Positions 6,138 to 13,027 of a stretch of DNA of 64,000 bases are shown piece by piece. Source of the DNA: Marinobacter lipolyticus (GTDB taxonomy: Bacteria; Pseudomonadota; Gammaproteobacteria; Pseudomonadales; Oleiphilaceae). Positions within the stretch are counted from its first letter, which is position 1. Every line of letters starts with the position of its first letter. The translations under genes and the position numbers were made by a program. Under the pieces are notes generated by a model. The model searched no databases. It was not told the origin of the DNA and saw only the letters and a list, made by a program, of their open reading frames with translations. The DNA lies in assembly GCF_018424605.1 (NCBI RefSeq), contig NZ_QTKT01000003.1, forward strand, positions 1 to 64,000. The letters are read 5' to 3'.

Positions 6138-6626
6138 ATGGTAATCAGGGACGTGTGTTTTCCCTCGGATAGCAGGGAACTCCGACAGTTAATTTATGAG
6201 TACGCTGATTGGCTTGGCATTGATCTTTCTTTTCAGGATTTTGAAGGAGAGATGGCCAAGCTAGAAACACTCTATACTCTACCAAGCGGGCAATACACGT
6301 TCGCAATGATGGGTTCTGTTGTCGCTGGGGGTGTTGGTTTCAGGAGAATTGACGAGCATACGGCAGAGGTAAAGCGCTTGTACGTCCGTCCGGACCATCA
6401 GGGGAAATCTATCGGCTGGTCACTTATGGAAAACCTTCTGCTGAAACTGAAAAGCTTAGGCTATGACCGGCTCGTTCTGGACGCAGTCCCTCCCACGAGA
6501 AAAGCCCAGGCCTTGTACGAGAGAATGGGGTTTACCGAAATTGAGCCCTATTTCCACAACCCGGTACCTGACACCAAGTTCTACGCATTTGATCTCCGCA
6601 ATCAAGCTGTAGAGCAAAGTGCTTAA
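6138..6626 (+). CDS. GNAT-family N-acetyltransferase
   Basis: A 162-aa GNAT protein: the strand TAEVKRLYVRPDHQGKSIGW contains the acetyl-CoA-binding R/Q-x-x-G-x-G/A loop (QGKSIGWSL), followed by helix LMENLLLKLKSLGYDRLVLD and the C-terminal ALYERMGFTEIEPY motif. Family members acetylate small molecules or peptides; the substrate cannot be read. AGGGAGTAG precedes the start. It is not closely related to the 3574-3990 GNAT. Its stop codon is followed at once by the half-core GCTTAAC. Confidence 0.85.
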   Translation: MVIRDVCFPSDSRELRQLIYEYADWLGIDLSFQDFEGEMAKLETLYTLPSGQYTFAMMGSVVAGGVGFRRIDEHTAEVKRLYVRPDHQGKSIGWSLMENLLLKLKSLGYDRLVLDAVPPTRKAQALYERMGFTEIEPYFHNPVPDTKFYAFDLRNQAVEQSA

Positions 6627-6640
6627 CAAACGCGGTCAAG
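6621..6640. other. Left half of an attC-like site
   Basis: GCTTAAC (6621-6627) fits RYYYAAC exactly and overlaps the GNAT stop codon, but no matching GTTRRRY core follows before the GTG start at 6651. The site looks cut by a deletion that joined two cassettes. Confidence 0.35.
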
Positions 6641-6650
6641 GGAGTTTTCG

Positions 6651-6926
6651 GTGAGCAAAGAAGAACTTTCCCCAGAGGACCAAACCTACTACAAGCGTTT
6701 TGAGGTCAAGCCGCTACGAGTATTGCTGTATTTCCTGGCAGTGGTTTACTTGGTGCTTGTCTTTGCGGTTGGTGGTGCTCAGTTCAGCGGAGGTTTTTTC
6801 AGCGGGGCGGTCGGGAGCTTTATTCTGATTCAAGGGATCGATCTCGCTAACAGGAGACTTACCGTAATTGGTGGGTTCCTGACAGTTGTGAGCGTCTTAC
6901 AGACGATATCTATGGCGTTGTTATGA
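6651..6926 (+). CDS. Small hypothetical membrane protein, 91 aa
   Basis: Starts at GTG 6651 with AGGGAG upstream. After a charged N-terminus (SKEELSPEDQTYYKRFEVK) come three hydrophobic segments: VLLYFLAVVYLVLVFAV, FSGAVGSFILIQGI and VIGGFLTVVSVLQTISM. No known family. Its 3' end overlaps the tail of a truncated reverse-strand YefM gene by 17 bases, suggesting that DNA joining created this end. Confidence 0.5.
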   Translation: MSKEELSPEDQTYYKRFEVKPLRVLLYFLAVVYLVLVFAVGGAQFSGGFFSGAVGSFILIQGIDLANRRLTVIGGFLTVVSVLQTISMALL

Positions 6927-7101
6927 AGTGCGCGCGCAGAAGGTATGCAGTTTCTTGCAGCGCCTCGTAGTCCTCCAGGGAGATCATTACAACAGACTGC
7001 GCCTTGCTCCGGGCGATGATCACCGAGGAATGGTCCTCACAGACCTGCTCCATGGTTTTTGCTAGATTGGTTCTGGCAGCTGTGCAGCTAATGGCATCCA
7101 T
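6910..7101 (-). pseudogene. YefM-type antitoxin, C-terminally truncated
   Basis: The reverse strand from ATG 7101, preceded by AGGAGGGG, encodes MDAISCTAARTNLAKTMEQV, then SSVIIARSKAQSVVMISLED and YEALQETAYLLR, the conserved core of YefM antitoxins. Normal family members continue with about 20 residues that bind the YoeB toxin; here seven unrelated residues and a stop follow. No yoeB is present. It can probably still bind DNA but is unlikely to block a toxin. The opposed membrane-protein gene overlaps its end. Confidence 0.75.
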
Positions 7102-7241
7102 AACGCCCCTCCTGTTCAGGATGTTGATCATGTTCAGGATGCCATACGCCTATGGATGTAAAAGTTGGCCGCACAGCGAATGCCCTTTTCGCTGCATTCC
7201 AAGGGCGCCGCTGCGCTTCACTTTATGCACAGGAAACGAGT

Positions 7242-7628
7242 TTGATCAAAAAGCTGTTCACAGAAAAACTCTACGTGAAAATCTCGCGAAATCATTTTGA
7301 GATCGTAAAGGTCTCAGGTGATCTTGTTGTCGAGGTTGTTTCTTCACCGGAACCCTTCAGCACATCTCGACTTCTGATAGGGGAGTTCCGATTAGCCGAG
7401 CACCATTTGTCGAAAGGCATAAAGAAAGTTTTGCCCAGGCAACTTCTCAAAAAGAGCCCGGAAATACTGATGCATCCGCTTGAGATGACGGAGGGTGGAT
7501 TGTCTGAAGTAGAGACAAAAGTCCTGCGGGAAATCGCTCTTGGTACTGGGGCACACAAAGTGGAAATATGGTTGGGGGAAGAACTTACACCCCAACAAGC
7601 AGCACAAAAATTGGAAAATGCACAATAA
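7242..7628 (+). CDS. Small actin-fold (MreB-like) protein, tentative
   Basis: About 128 residues from TTG 7242, preceded by AGGA; the frame is open from 7152. The segments LLIGEFRLAEHHLSKGIKKV and ETKVLREIALGTGAHKVEIW resemble the MreB stretches that read IADFTVTEKML and RRAIRESALGAGAREV, so it may be a single actin-like subdomain related to short proteins annotated as rod-shape determinants. ATP-binding phosphate loops are not evident. The upstream 90 bases resemble the right part of an attC (GCGCCGCTGCGC). Function unknown; the fold assignment is by eye. Confidence 0.45.
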   Translation: MIKKLFTEKLYVKISRNHFEIVKVSGDLVVEVVSSPEPFSTSRLLIGEFRLAEHHLSKGIKKVLPRQLLKKSPEILMHPLEMTEGGLSEVETKVLREIALGTGAHKVEIWLGEELTPQQAAQKLENAQ

Positions 7629-7629
7629 G

Positions 7630-7686
7630 GCCAGTTACCGCGATATCTACTCCGTTGCGGAATCCGTAATGCATGGCTAATCAACG
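7630..7686. other. Degenerate attC-like remnant at the array edge
   Basis: CCAGTTACCGCGATATCTAC and TCCGTTGCGG (7631-7660) align with CCAGTCACGGCGACAGCTAC and TACATTGCGG of attC site 7. The terminal cores are no longer recognisable. It marks the last trace of cassette sequence before core genes begin. Confidence 0.45.
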
Positions 7687-7724
7687 GGTGAAGTCCAACG
7701 CACTCTACTCAGGAGCATAAAAGG

Positions 7725-8351
7725 ATGTATATCCCGAATCACTTCAAAGAAGACGACCAGGAAAAGCTTCAACAGTACATTCGCGATTATAGCTTCGGGA
7801 TGCTCGTCATCGCCGACGATAAAGGAATTGAGGCCAATCACGTTCCCTTTCATCTGAGTGCTGGTGAAAACGGCTGTCTTGGTACTCTTCAGTGTCATCT
7901 GGCTCGCAATAATCCCGTCTGGCAGCGCATGCAGGGCGGAGCTTCAGTGCTTGCGGTTTTTCAGGGGCCAGATGCTTACGTTTCACCCTCATGGTACCCG
8001 ACCAAGGCTGAGACAGGCCGGGTCGTCCCCACATGGAACTATCTGGCTGTCCATGCACAAGGTAGCGCCCAGATTATTCAGGATCCAAACTGGTTGAAGC
8101 ATCATCTCCATCAGCTTACAGACCAACATGAAGCGCAAATGGCCGCTCCTTGGTCTGTTGGTGATGCGCCAACGGATTTCACTGATCGTTTGGTGCAGGC
8201 TATTGTTGGTGTAGAGATTAAAATTGAAGCTTTGACGGGTAAGTTGAAAGCCAGTCAGAATCAGCCAGAGAGGAATCGAACCGGTGTCAAAGCTGGCCTG
8301 GAGACCGGAGCAGGAGCGCATAACCGTGCCATGGCCAAGCTCATCAGCTAA
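7725..8351 (+). CDS. paiB: PaiB-like FMN-binding protein
   Basis: 208 residues: MYIPNHFKEDDQEKLQQYIR, then the split-barrel flavin fold with NHVPFHL, GASVLAVFQGPDAYVSPSWY and the hallmark VPTWNYLAVHAQG, and a C-terminal segment around IVGVEIKIEALTGKLKASQN. B. subtilis PaiB is described as a negative regulator of degradative-enzyme and sporulation genes; whether this family binds DNA or acts as an FMN oxidoreductase is unsettled. GGAG precedes the start. It is the first core-like gene after the array, and its length is typical. Confidence 0.85.
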   Translation: MYIPNHFKEDDQEKLQQYIRDYSFGMLVIADDKGIEANHVPFHLSAGENGCLGTLQCHLARNNPVWQRMQGGASVLAVFQGPDAYVSPSWYPTKAETGRVVPTWNYLAVHAQGSAQIIQDPNWLKHHLHQLTDQHEAQMAAPWSVGDAPTDFTDRLVQAIVGVEIKIEALTGKLKASQNQPERNRTGVKAGLETGAGAHNRAMAKLIS

Positions 8352-8469
8352 CCATGGGCTGTAAAGTCCCCGGGTGAACTGGTCCCCGTGCTCTGAGCTT
8401 GTATTGCAGGTACCTCGTGTTTCCCGACTCGATGCAGCCCACACAGGAAAGGAGAAGCCAGGCTCTGTC

Positions 8470-9903
8470 ATGGCCCACACACTGATGACTACCCACAGGG
8501 GAAAGGCGGCTTTGATCGCTCTGGTGTTGGCGGCGCTGTTGCTGGTGGCCATCCTTGTTGCCTGGCTGGCAATCGATACCGGCCAGATACGGTCGCGGCT
8601 GGCGGTGGGGCTCGGTGAGGCGCTGGGCATGCAGGTGCAGATCCGGCAGCCTCTGGAACTGAACCTGCTGCCGCGCCCGGGGGTTACCGTCGAGGGCCTG
8701 GAAGCGAGCAAGGATGGGGAGGTTGTGGCAACAGCCGCCAGTGTGCAGGTGGGCTTTGCGTGGTCCCGCTTGCTGACGGGCAATCTCCAACCGGTGACTT
8801 TTCACATCCGGCAACTAGAGCTGGCCGTGGAGCGCTCCGCCGCCGGCGAACTGAACCTCCCGATGCAGCAGGCCGGTGAACTCGACCCCTTGTCGCTGGA
8901 CAGGGCGCAGGTGTCCGATGCCCGAATCACCTACCTTGACCGGTCCAGCGAGCGGGAGTGGCGGTTTGAGCGGTGCGCGCTGAATCTACATGACATCCGC
9001 CATGGCGGTGGCACGCAGCAGCAGGTGCTGGAATCGCTGGCCGCCGAGGGTGAGATCCGCTGCAATACCTTCAGCCAGGACCGTTTCCGGGTAGCCGACC
9101 TGCTGGTGCGGATACGTGGGGAACGCGGCGCCTTAGAGCTCGATCCGGTGTCCGCGACCGCCTTCGGGGGCGACTTCTCCGGGCGGATCAAAGGCGACTT
9201 TTCCTCTGAAACCCCGACCTTCAGTCTGGACAGTACCCTGTCCGGTTTCGAATTAAGCACCTTCATGAACGTGCTGAACCCGGATCAGCAAGCCACCGGC
9301 CAGATCGATATGGAGTTGGCCCTCGAGGCCCGTGGCGGAAGCTGGCAGGCCCTCCGGCAAAGCGCCGCCGGCAGCTTCGGTATGCACTCACGCGAGCTGA
9401 CGTTCAAAGGCTACGATCTGGATGAGGAGCTGAAGGATTACGCCGAAACCCAGAGCTTCAACCTGGTTGATGTTGGCGCGGTGCTCCTGGCGGGCCCCGT
9501 CGGCCTTGCGGTTTCCCGGGGCTACGAATTCACCGGCTTGCTCGGCGACTCCGAAGGCACCACCACCATTGAGCAGATGGTGTCGGAGTGGAAGGTTGAC
9601 CAGGGTGTCGCACAGGCCAGCGATGTCGCCTTCCGCACTCCCCGGCACCGTCTGGCACTGCAGGGCGCCCTGGACTTCGGCAATGTCAGCTTCGAGAACC
9701 TGCGGGTGGCGGTGGTCGACGCCGACGGCTGCGCGGTGGTCGAACAACAGATCACCGGCCCGTTCCACGATCCCGAGATCCAGAAGCCCAATGTGCTGGT
9801 CGCGGTCACCGGCCCGATGCTCGATCTGGTTCAGCGCGGGGTGCGGGCAATTACCAACCGCGACTGCGACACCTTCTACAGCGGATCGCTGCCCCATCCC
9901 TGA
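8470..9903 (+). CDS. AsmA-family protein
   Basis: About 477 residues with one N-terminal transmembrane helix (AALIALVLAALLLVAILVAW) followed by a large periplasmic beta-rich domain: VGLGEALGMQVQIRQPLEL, LELNLLPRPGVTVEGLEAS, and the repeat-like LDFGNVSFENLRVAV near the end. AsmA proteins are long beta-groove proteins implicated in outer-membrane lipid homeostasis. Two starts are possible (8470, 8485); the open frame extends to 8374. The GGAAAGGAG run is rather far from both, so the start is uncertain. It appears monocistronic. Confidence 0.8.
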   Translation: MAHTLMTTHRGKAALIALVLAALLLVAILVAWLAIDTGQIRSRLAVGLGEALGMQVQIRQPLELNLLPRPGVTVEGLEASKDGEVVATAASVQVGFAWSRLLTGNLQPVTFHIRQLELAVERSAAGELNLPMQQAGELDPLSLDRAQVSDARITYLDRSSEREWRFERCALNLHDIRHGGGTQQQVLESLAAEGEIRCNTFSQDRFRVADLLVRIRGERGALELDPVSATAFGGDFSGRIKGDFSSETPTFSLDSTLSGFELSTFMNVLNPDQQATGQIDMELALEARGGSWQALRQSAAGSFGMHSRELTFKGYDLDEELKDYAETQSFNLVDVGAVLLAGPVGLAVSRGYEFTGLLGDSEGTTTIEQMVSEWKVDQGVAQASDVAFRTPRHRLALQGALDFGNVSFENLRVAVVDADGCAVVEQQITGPFHDPEIQKPNVLVAVTGPMLDLVQRGVRAITNRDCDTFYSGSLPHP

Positions 9904-10108
9904 CGCCGGCACTTCGTGAAGCCCGTCACACTTCTGTGCCCCCTCCCCCATACGGGCGATGGCTGCTCCCGCCGCAGCCGGTCTAAATTTGACCACCTGA
10001 AATGGCGTTGAAGCCCCGTATGCGGGCCGCCGTACCCATTCCAGAGTTGTTGATCCAGAGCCTCAGAACACACACGTGTTCACAACAAATACAACAAAGG
10101 TCAACCTT

Positions 10109-10747
10109 ATGAACAATCCCATCAGAAAGCTGTCCATGCTGGCATTGCTGGCATCCCTGCTGTTCGCCGGCTCTGCGCAGGCGGCCTGTAACGCAGACCC
10201 GATCGTGTTCGTACACGGTTATTCAGGCTGGAAATCCCAGTTTGACGTGATGATCAACCGCTTCAAGAACGACGGCACCCCCGCCTGCGCCTTGTACAAG
10301 TTCGGGTACAACAGCCTGGGCAAGAGTAACAAGACCAGTGCCAGGGAATTGAAGTCGTTCGTTAATAACATTCGGCCGAACCACGGCTGGCGCAAAGCAA
10401 AGATCATCGCCCACTCCAACGGTGGTCTGGTCTCGCGCTGGTACCGGGTGTTCGAAGGCGGCTCTGCCGCAACCAGCCGCCTGGTCACCCTCGGCACGCC
10501 CCACAAGGGTACCGCCTGGGCCTACGGCTGCTGGAGCCCGGCCTGCTCCGAGATGCGTTACAACTCGTCGTTCCTGCAGTCCCTGTCCGGGCGCGGATGC
10601 GACGTGTCGCTGTGGTCTGCCCTGGATGAAATCATCATCCCGCAGAGCAACGCCAAATGCGGCAATAGCCTGCGCACCTCCAGTGTGGGTCATCTGACCC
10701 TGATGATCTGGAAAGGTGTCTACGACGACGTCCGGCGCTTCCTGTAA
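10109..10747 (+). CDS. Secreted lipase, class-2/alpha-beta hydrolase type
   Basis: A Sec signal peptide (MLALLASLLFAGSAQA, cleavage before AC) precedes a compact 187-residue domain: DPIVFVHGYSGWKSQF carries the oxyanion HG, IIAHSNGGLVSRW the G/A-x-S-x-G nucleophile Ser, and LVTLGTPHKGTAW follows as in class-2 lipases. Catalytic Asp and His are probably in SALDEIIIP and SVGHLTL. Six cysteines suggest disulphides. The next two genes encode a periplasmic foldase and a lipase-chaperone-like protein, so the three probably form one secretion and folding unit. It is smaller than chaperone-dependent lipases of families I.1 and I.2. Confidence 0.8.
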   Translation: MNNPIRKLSMLALLASLLFAGSAQAACNADPIVFVHGYSGWKSQFDVMINRFKNDGTPACALYKFGYNSLGKSNKTSARELKSFVNNIRPNHGWRKAKIIAHSNGGLVSRWYRVFEGGSAATSRLVTLGTPHKGTAWAYGCWSPACSEMRYNSSFLQSLSGRGCDVSLWSALDEIIIPQSNAKCGNSLRTSSVGHLTLMIWKGVYDDVRRFL

Positions 10748-10754
10748 GCCGTCG

Positions 10755-10791
10755 TTGGCCGTGCCTGATTGGAACCATCAGGCACGGCCAA
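10755..10791 (+). terminator. Strong intergenic hairpin between lipase and foldase genes
   Basis: TTGGCCGTGCCTGAT (10755-10769) pairs perfectly with ATCAGGCACGGCCAA (10777-10791) around a seven-base loop. No T run follows, so it could be a partial terminator, a 3'-end stabiliser for the lipase mRNA, or a repeat-derived palindrome. It would make the foldase gene less expressed than the lipase. Confidence 0.5.
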
Positions 10792-10814
10792 CCCTCCTCT
10801 CCTCGAGGCATTCC

Positions 10815-11657
10815 ATGAAACACACAATGCTGATGCTGACGCTCTCCCTGCCGCTGGTGTTCTCCGGCCTCGCCCAGGCAGATGAACCGGTGAGTGCCGC
10901 CAGCCATGACAACATCGGCGATCCGGACGTGTTCGCCACCGTCAATGGCACCACACTAGGCACCAACCTCTACCACTTCCTGTTGGGTACCCGGGCCGCG
11001 GAACATTCGGAACGACTCGCCTACGACGATGGCTTCGATGCCGAGATGAACCGCCAGCAAACCGCCAAAGATCTGGTGATGACGGAGGTTCTGGCGCAAC
11101 AGGCAACCCGGCTGGGGATGCACGAGTCCGAGCGGGTAAAAGTGGAAATGGCGATGGCGGAGAAAACCCTGCTGGCGCAGCTGTATGTGAAACAGCTGAT
11201 GGACACCATAGCGATCGACGAAACCGAGATACGCCGGCACTACGACCAGCAACGTGAACAGGCGATGTACCGCTTCATGATCTGGCGCACGCCCCATCAG
11301 GCCCACGCGGTGGAGCTCCTGAACGCACTGAAGGCCGGCAACGACCCGGGCGCCAGCGGGGAGGATATGATTGAAACGCCCTGGTTGCGGGATACCGATA
11401 TCGCCCCGGAAGTGAACGACCTGGTGCGGCAGCTGGGCGTGGATGAGTTTGCCAGCGAGCCGGTGTTCCAGGACGGCTACTGGAAAGTGGTGCAGGTGAT
11501 TGACAGTCAGGTCATGGCGAAGCAAAGCTACGAAGAAGCGAGGGACATCATCAGAGCAGAACTGGTGAGTCTGAAGCTGGACGAAAAACTTGCAGAACTC
11601 GCCGACAACGCGGCGATCGTTTTTAACGATCAATACGCGGTGCGGCCAACGAACTGA
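10815..11657 (+). CDS. Periplasmic PpiC/SurA-type peptidyl-prolyl isomerase
   Basis: 280 residues: signal peptide (MLTLSLPLVFSGLAQA), an N-terminal helical chaperone domain with FATVNGTTLGTNLYHFLLG and MTEVLAQQATRLGMHESERV, as in SurA/PrsA-like foldases, then a parvulin-type domain after HYDQQREQAMYRFMIW and GVDEFASEPVFQDGYWKVVQ, and a final helix. It should act in the periplasm on folding clients. Position between the lipase and its putative chaperone suggests the lipase is a client. The parvulin domain is rather divergent, so isomerase activity is less sure than the foldase architecture. Confidence 0.75.
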   Translation: MKHTMLMLTLSLPLVFSGLAQADEPVSAASHDNIGDPDVFATVNGTTLGTNLYHFLLGTRAAEHSERLAYDDGFDAEMNRQQTAKDLVMTEVLAQQATRLGMHESERVKVEMAMAEKTLLAQLYVKQLMDTIAIDETEIRRHYDQQREQAMYRFMIWRTPHQAHAVELLNALKAGNDPGASGEDMIETPWLRDTDIAPEVNDLVRQLGVDEFASEPVFQDGYWKVVQVIDSQVMAKQSYEEARDIIRAELVSLKLDEKLAELADNAAIVFNDQYAVRPTN

Positions 11658-11664
11658 CCCGAGC

Positions 11665-12579
11665 ATGGCAACTACAGTCCGGTCAAAAGGAATACTGCCT
11701 GGCCTCGCCCTGCTCGGGGCCGGCGTCGCATGCCTGCTGTTTGCCTATGTCTTTGTTGCCGGGCCGACCAAGAACGACAACTCATCGGCAGCAGCTCCGG
11801 CCATTCAGCCCGAGACAGCTGCGGCAGCCCCTGCCGAGCCCCCGGAGCGAGACGCCCGCGTTGAGGCTGGCCCTACGGGTTTTGCGGCGGCTCCGGCCTA
11901 CCGGGCCCCGGATGATACAACCCCTGAATCCCAAACCCAGTTGCAGGAAGCGGAACTGGAACACCTGCGTGAGGTGTTTCAGAACAGCGTCGCCCCGTCA
12001 TTCCAGTACGATTTCCAGTTGAATCGCGAGGGGCGTTCGGCCATTGATGCGTTCGTTGCCAGCATGCCGGAAGATCTTGGCAGCGCCGACCTGGACACCC
12101 TTTCAACGATGATTGAAAGCCAGCTTTCCACTCCCGCGGCGGCGGATCTGGCGTTCATCATCACCCACCAGTATCGGCTTGAGCGGGAAGAGGCCCGCCT
12201 GATGAAAGAGATCGGGCCGGTGACCACCATGGCCGGCCAGCAGGAAGTGCAGGCGCAGCTTGCCCAGTTACGGGAGGAGTGGTTCGGGCCGGAACTGTCC
12301 GGCCGGCTGTTCGGGGAGGCCGAAGAAGGCCAGCCCGTCGCAGCGGACGACAACACCGGCGAGGCGCCGCAACCGCGGAGCGAGGAACAGGCCGAACTGG
12401 CGTCGATCGAAACCCAGTGGCAACAGCGATACCAGGCCTTCCTTGCGGAAAAGCACTTCATCGACAACGCCGGCCTGGACCGCACCGAAAAAGACCGACA
12501 GATCGAGGCCTTACTGCAACAGCACTACGCCCCCGACGAACTAGAGGCGGCCCGCGCGTTTGATCAACTGGAACCGTAG
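11665..12579 (+). CDS. Lipase-specific chaperone (foldase)-like protein
   Basis: About 304 residues: an N-terminal membrane anchor (LPGLALLGAGVACLLFAYVF), an Ala/Pro-rich linker (about residues 35-95), then an extended helical domain. FQYDFQLNREGRSAIDAF matches the Lif signature (RxxFDY-F/C-LSAxGE), and the tail has the Gln/Glu-rich helices WQQRYQAFLAEKHFID and AARAFDQLEP. Lif proteins are inner-membrane anchored periplasmic foldases that activate secreted lipases. Start ATG 11665 lies seven bases after the foldase stop codon. The low sequence conservation of this family makes this a good but not certain call. Confidence 0.75.
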   Translation: MATTVRSKGILPGLALLGAGVACLLFAYVFVAGPTKNDNSSAAAPAIQPETAAAAPAEPPERDARVEAGPTGFAAAPAYRAPDDTTPESQTQLQEAELEHLREVFQNSVAPSFQYDFQLNREGRSAIDAFVASMPEDLGSADLDTLSTMIESQLSTPAAADLAFIITHQYRLEREEARLMKEIGPVTTMAGQQEVQAQLAQLREEWFGPELSGRLFGEAEEGQPVAADDNTGEAPQPRSEEQAELASIETQWQQRYQAFLAEKHFIDNAGLDRTEKDRQIEALLQQHYAPDELEAARAFDQLEP

Positions 12580-12669
12580 CGGCACGATAATCCCCACACG
12601 TGCGGCGCGTCGTTTTGATAGGATGGCGGACTACCAAGCCCATACCGCGCCTGAGCCGATCCTGCATCC

Positions 12670-12960
12670 ATGACGATTCCCCTGAAAGACATCACCTCCC
12701 CGGAAATTTCCTGCTCAAGCTGTCAGGCGTGTTGCTGCCGACTGGAAGTGATGATCATCTCCGACACCGGTGTTCCCGAGCGCCACATTGCCTTCGATGA
12801 ATGGGGCGGGGAAACCATGAAGCGATTGGAGGATGGCTGGTGTTCGGCACTGGACCGGGAAACCTTCCTGTGCACGATCTATGAGAACCGCCCCTGGATT
12901 TGCCGGGAATTTGAAATGGGGTCCTATGAGTGCCGGGAAGAACGGGCGGAACTGCTGTAG
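12670..12960 (+). CDS. YkgJ-family cysteine cluster protein
   Basis: 96 residues with a conserved Cys set: ISCSSCQACCCRLEV, then GWCSALD, FLCTIYENRPWICREFEMG and YECRE. This is the UPF0153/YkgJ pattern, thought to bind zinc or an Fe-S cluster; the function is unknown. It is short compared with some relatives but contains the full RPWICREF block. Convergent with the TRAP permease gene, with a hairpin between. Confidence 0.8.
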   Translation: MTIPLKDITSPEISCSSCQACCCRLEVMIISDTGVPERHIAFDEWGGETMKRLEDGWCSALDRETFLCTIYENRPWICREFEMGSYECREERAELL

Positions 12961-12965
12961 GTACG

Positions 12966-12997
12966 CCGGAGCCGTGGTATCAGAAAACCGGCTCCGG
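12966..12997. terminator. Possible bidirectional terminator hairpin
   Basis: CCGGAGCCG (12966-12974) pairs with CGGCTCCGG (12989-12997) between two convergent genes. A poly-T tail is lacking on the plus side, while the minus side reads into TTTTC within the loop only; termination strength is uncertain. Confidence 0.4.
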
Positions 12998-13027
12998 AAT
13001 ACCCGCTAACCCACGCCTCACGATCAA

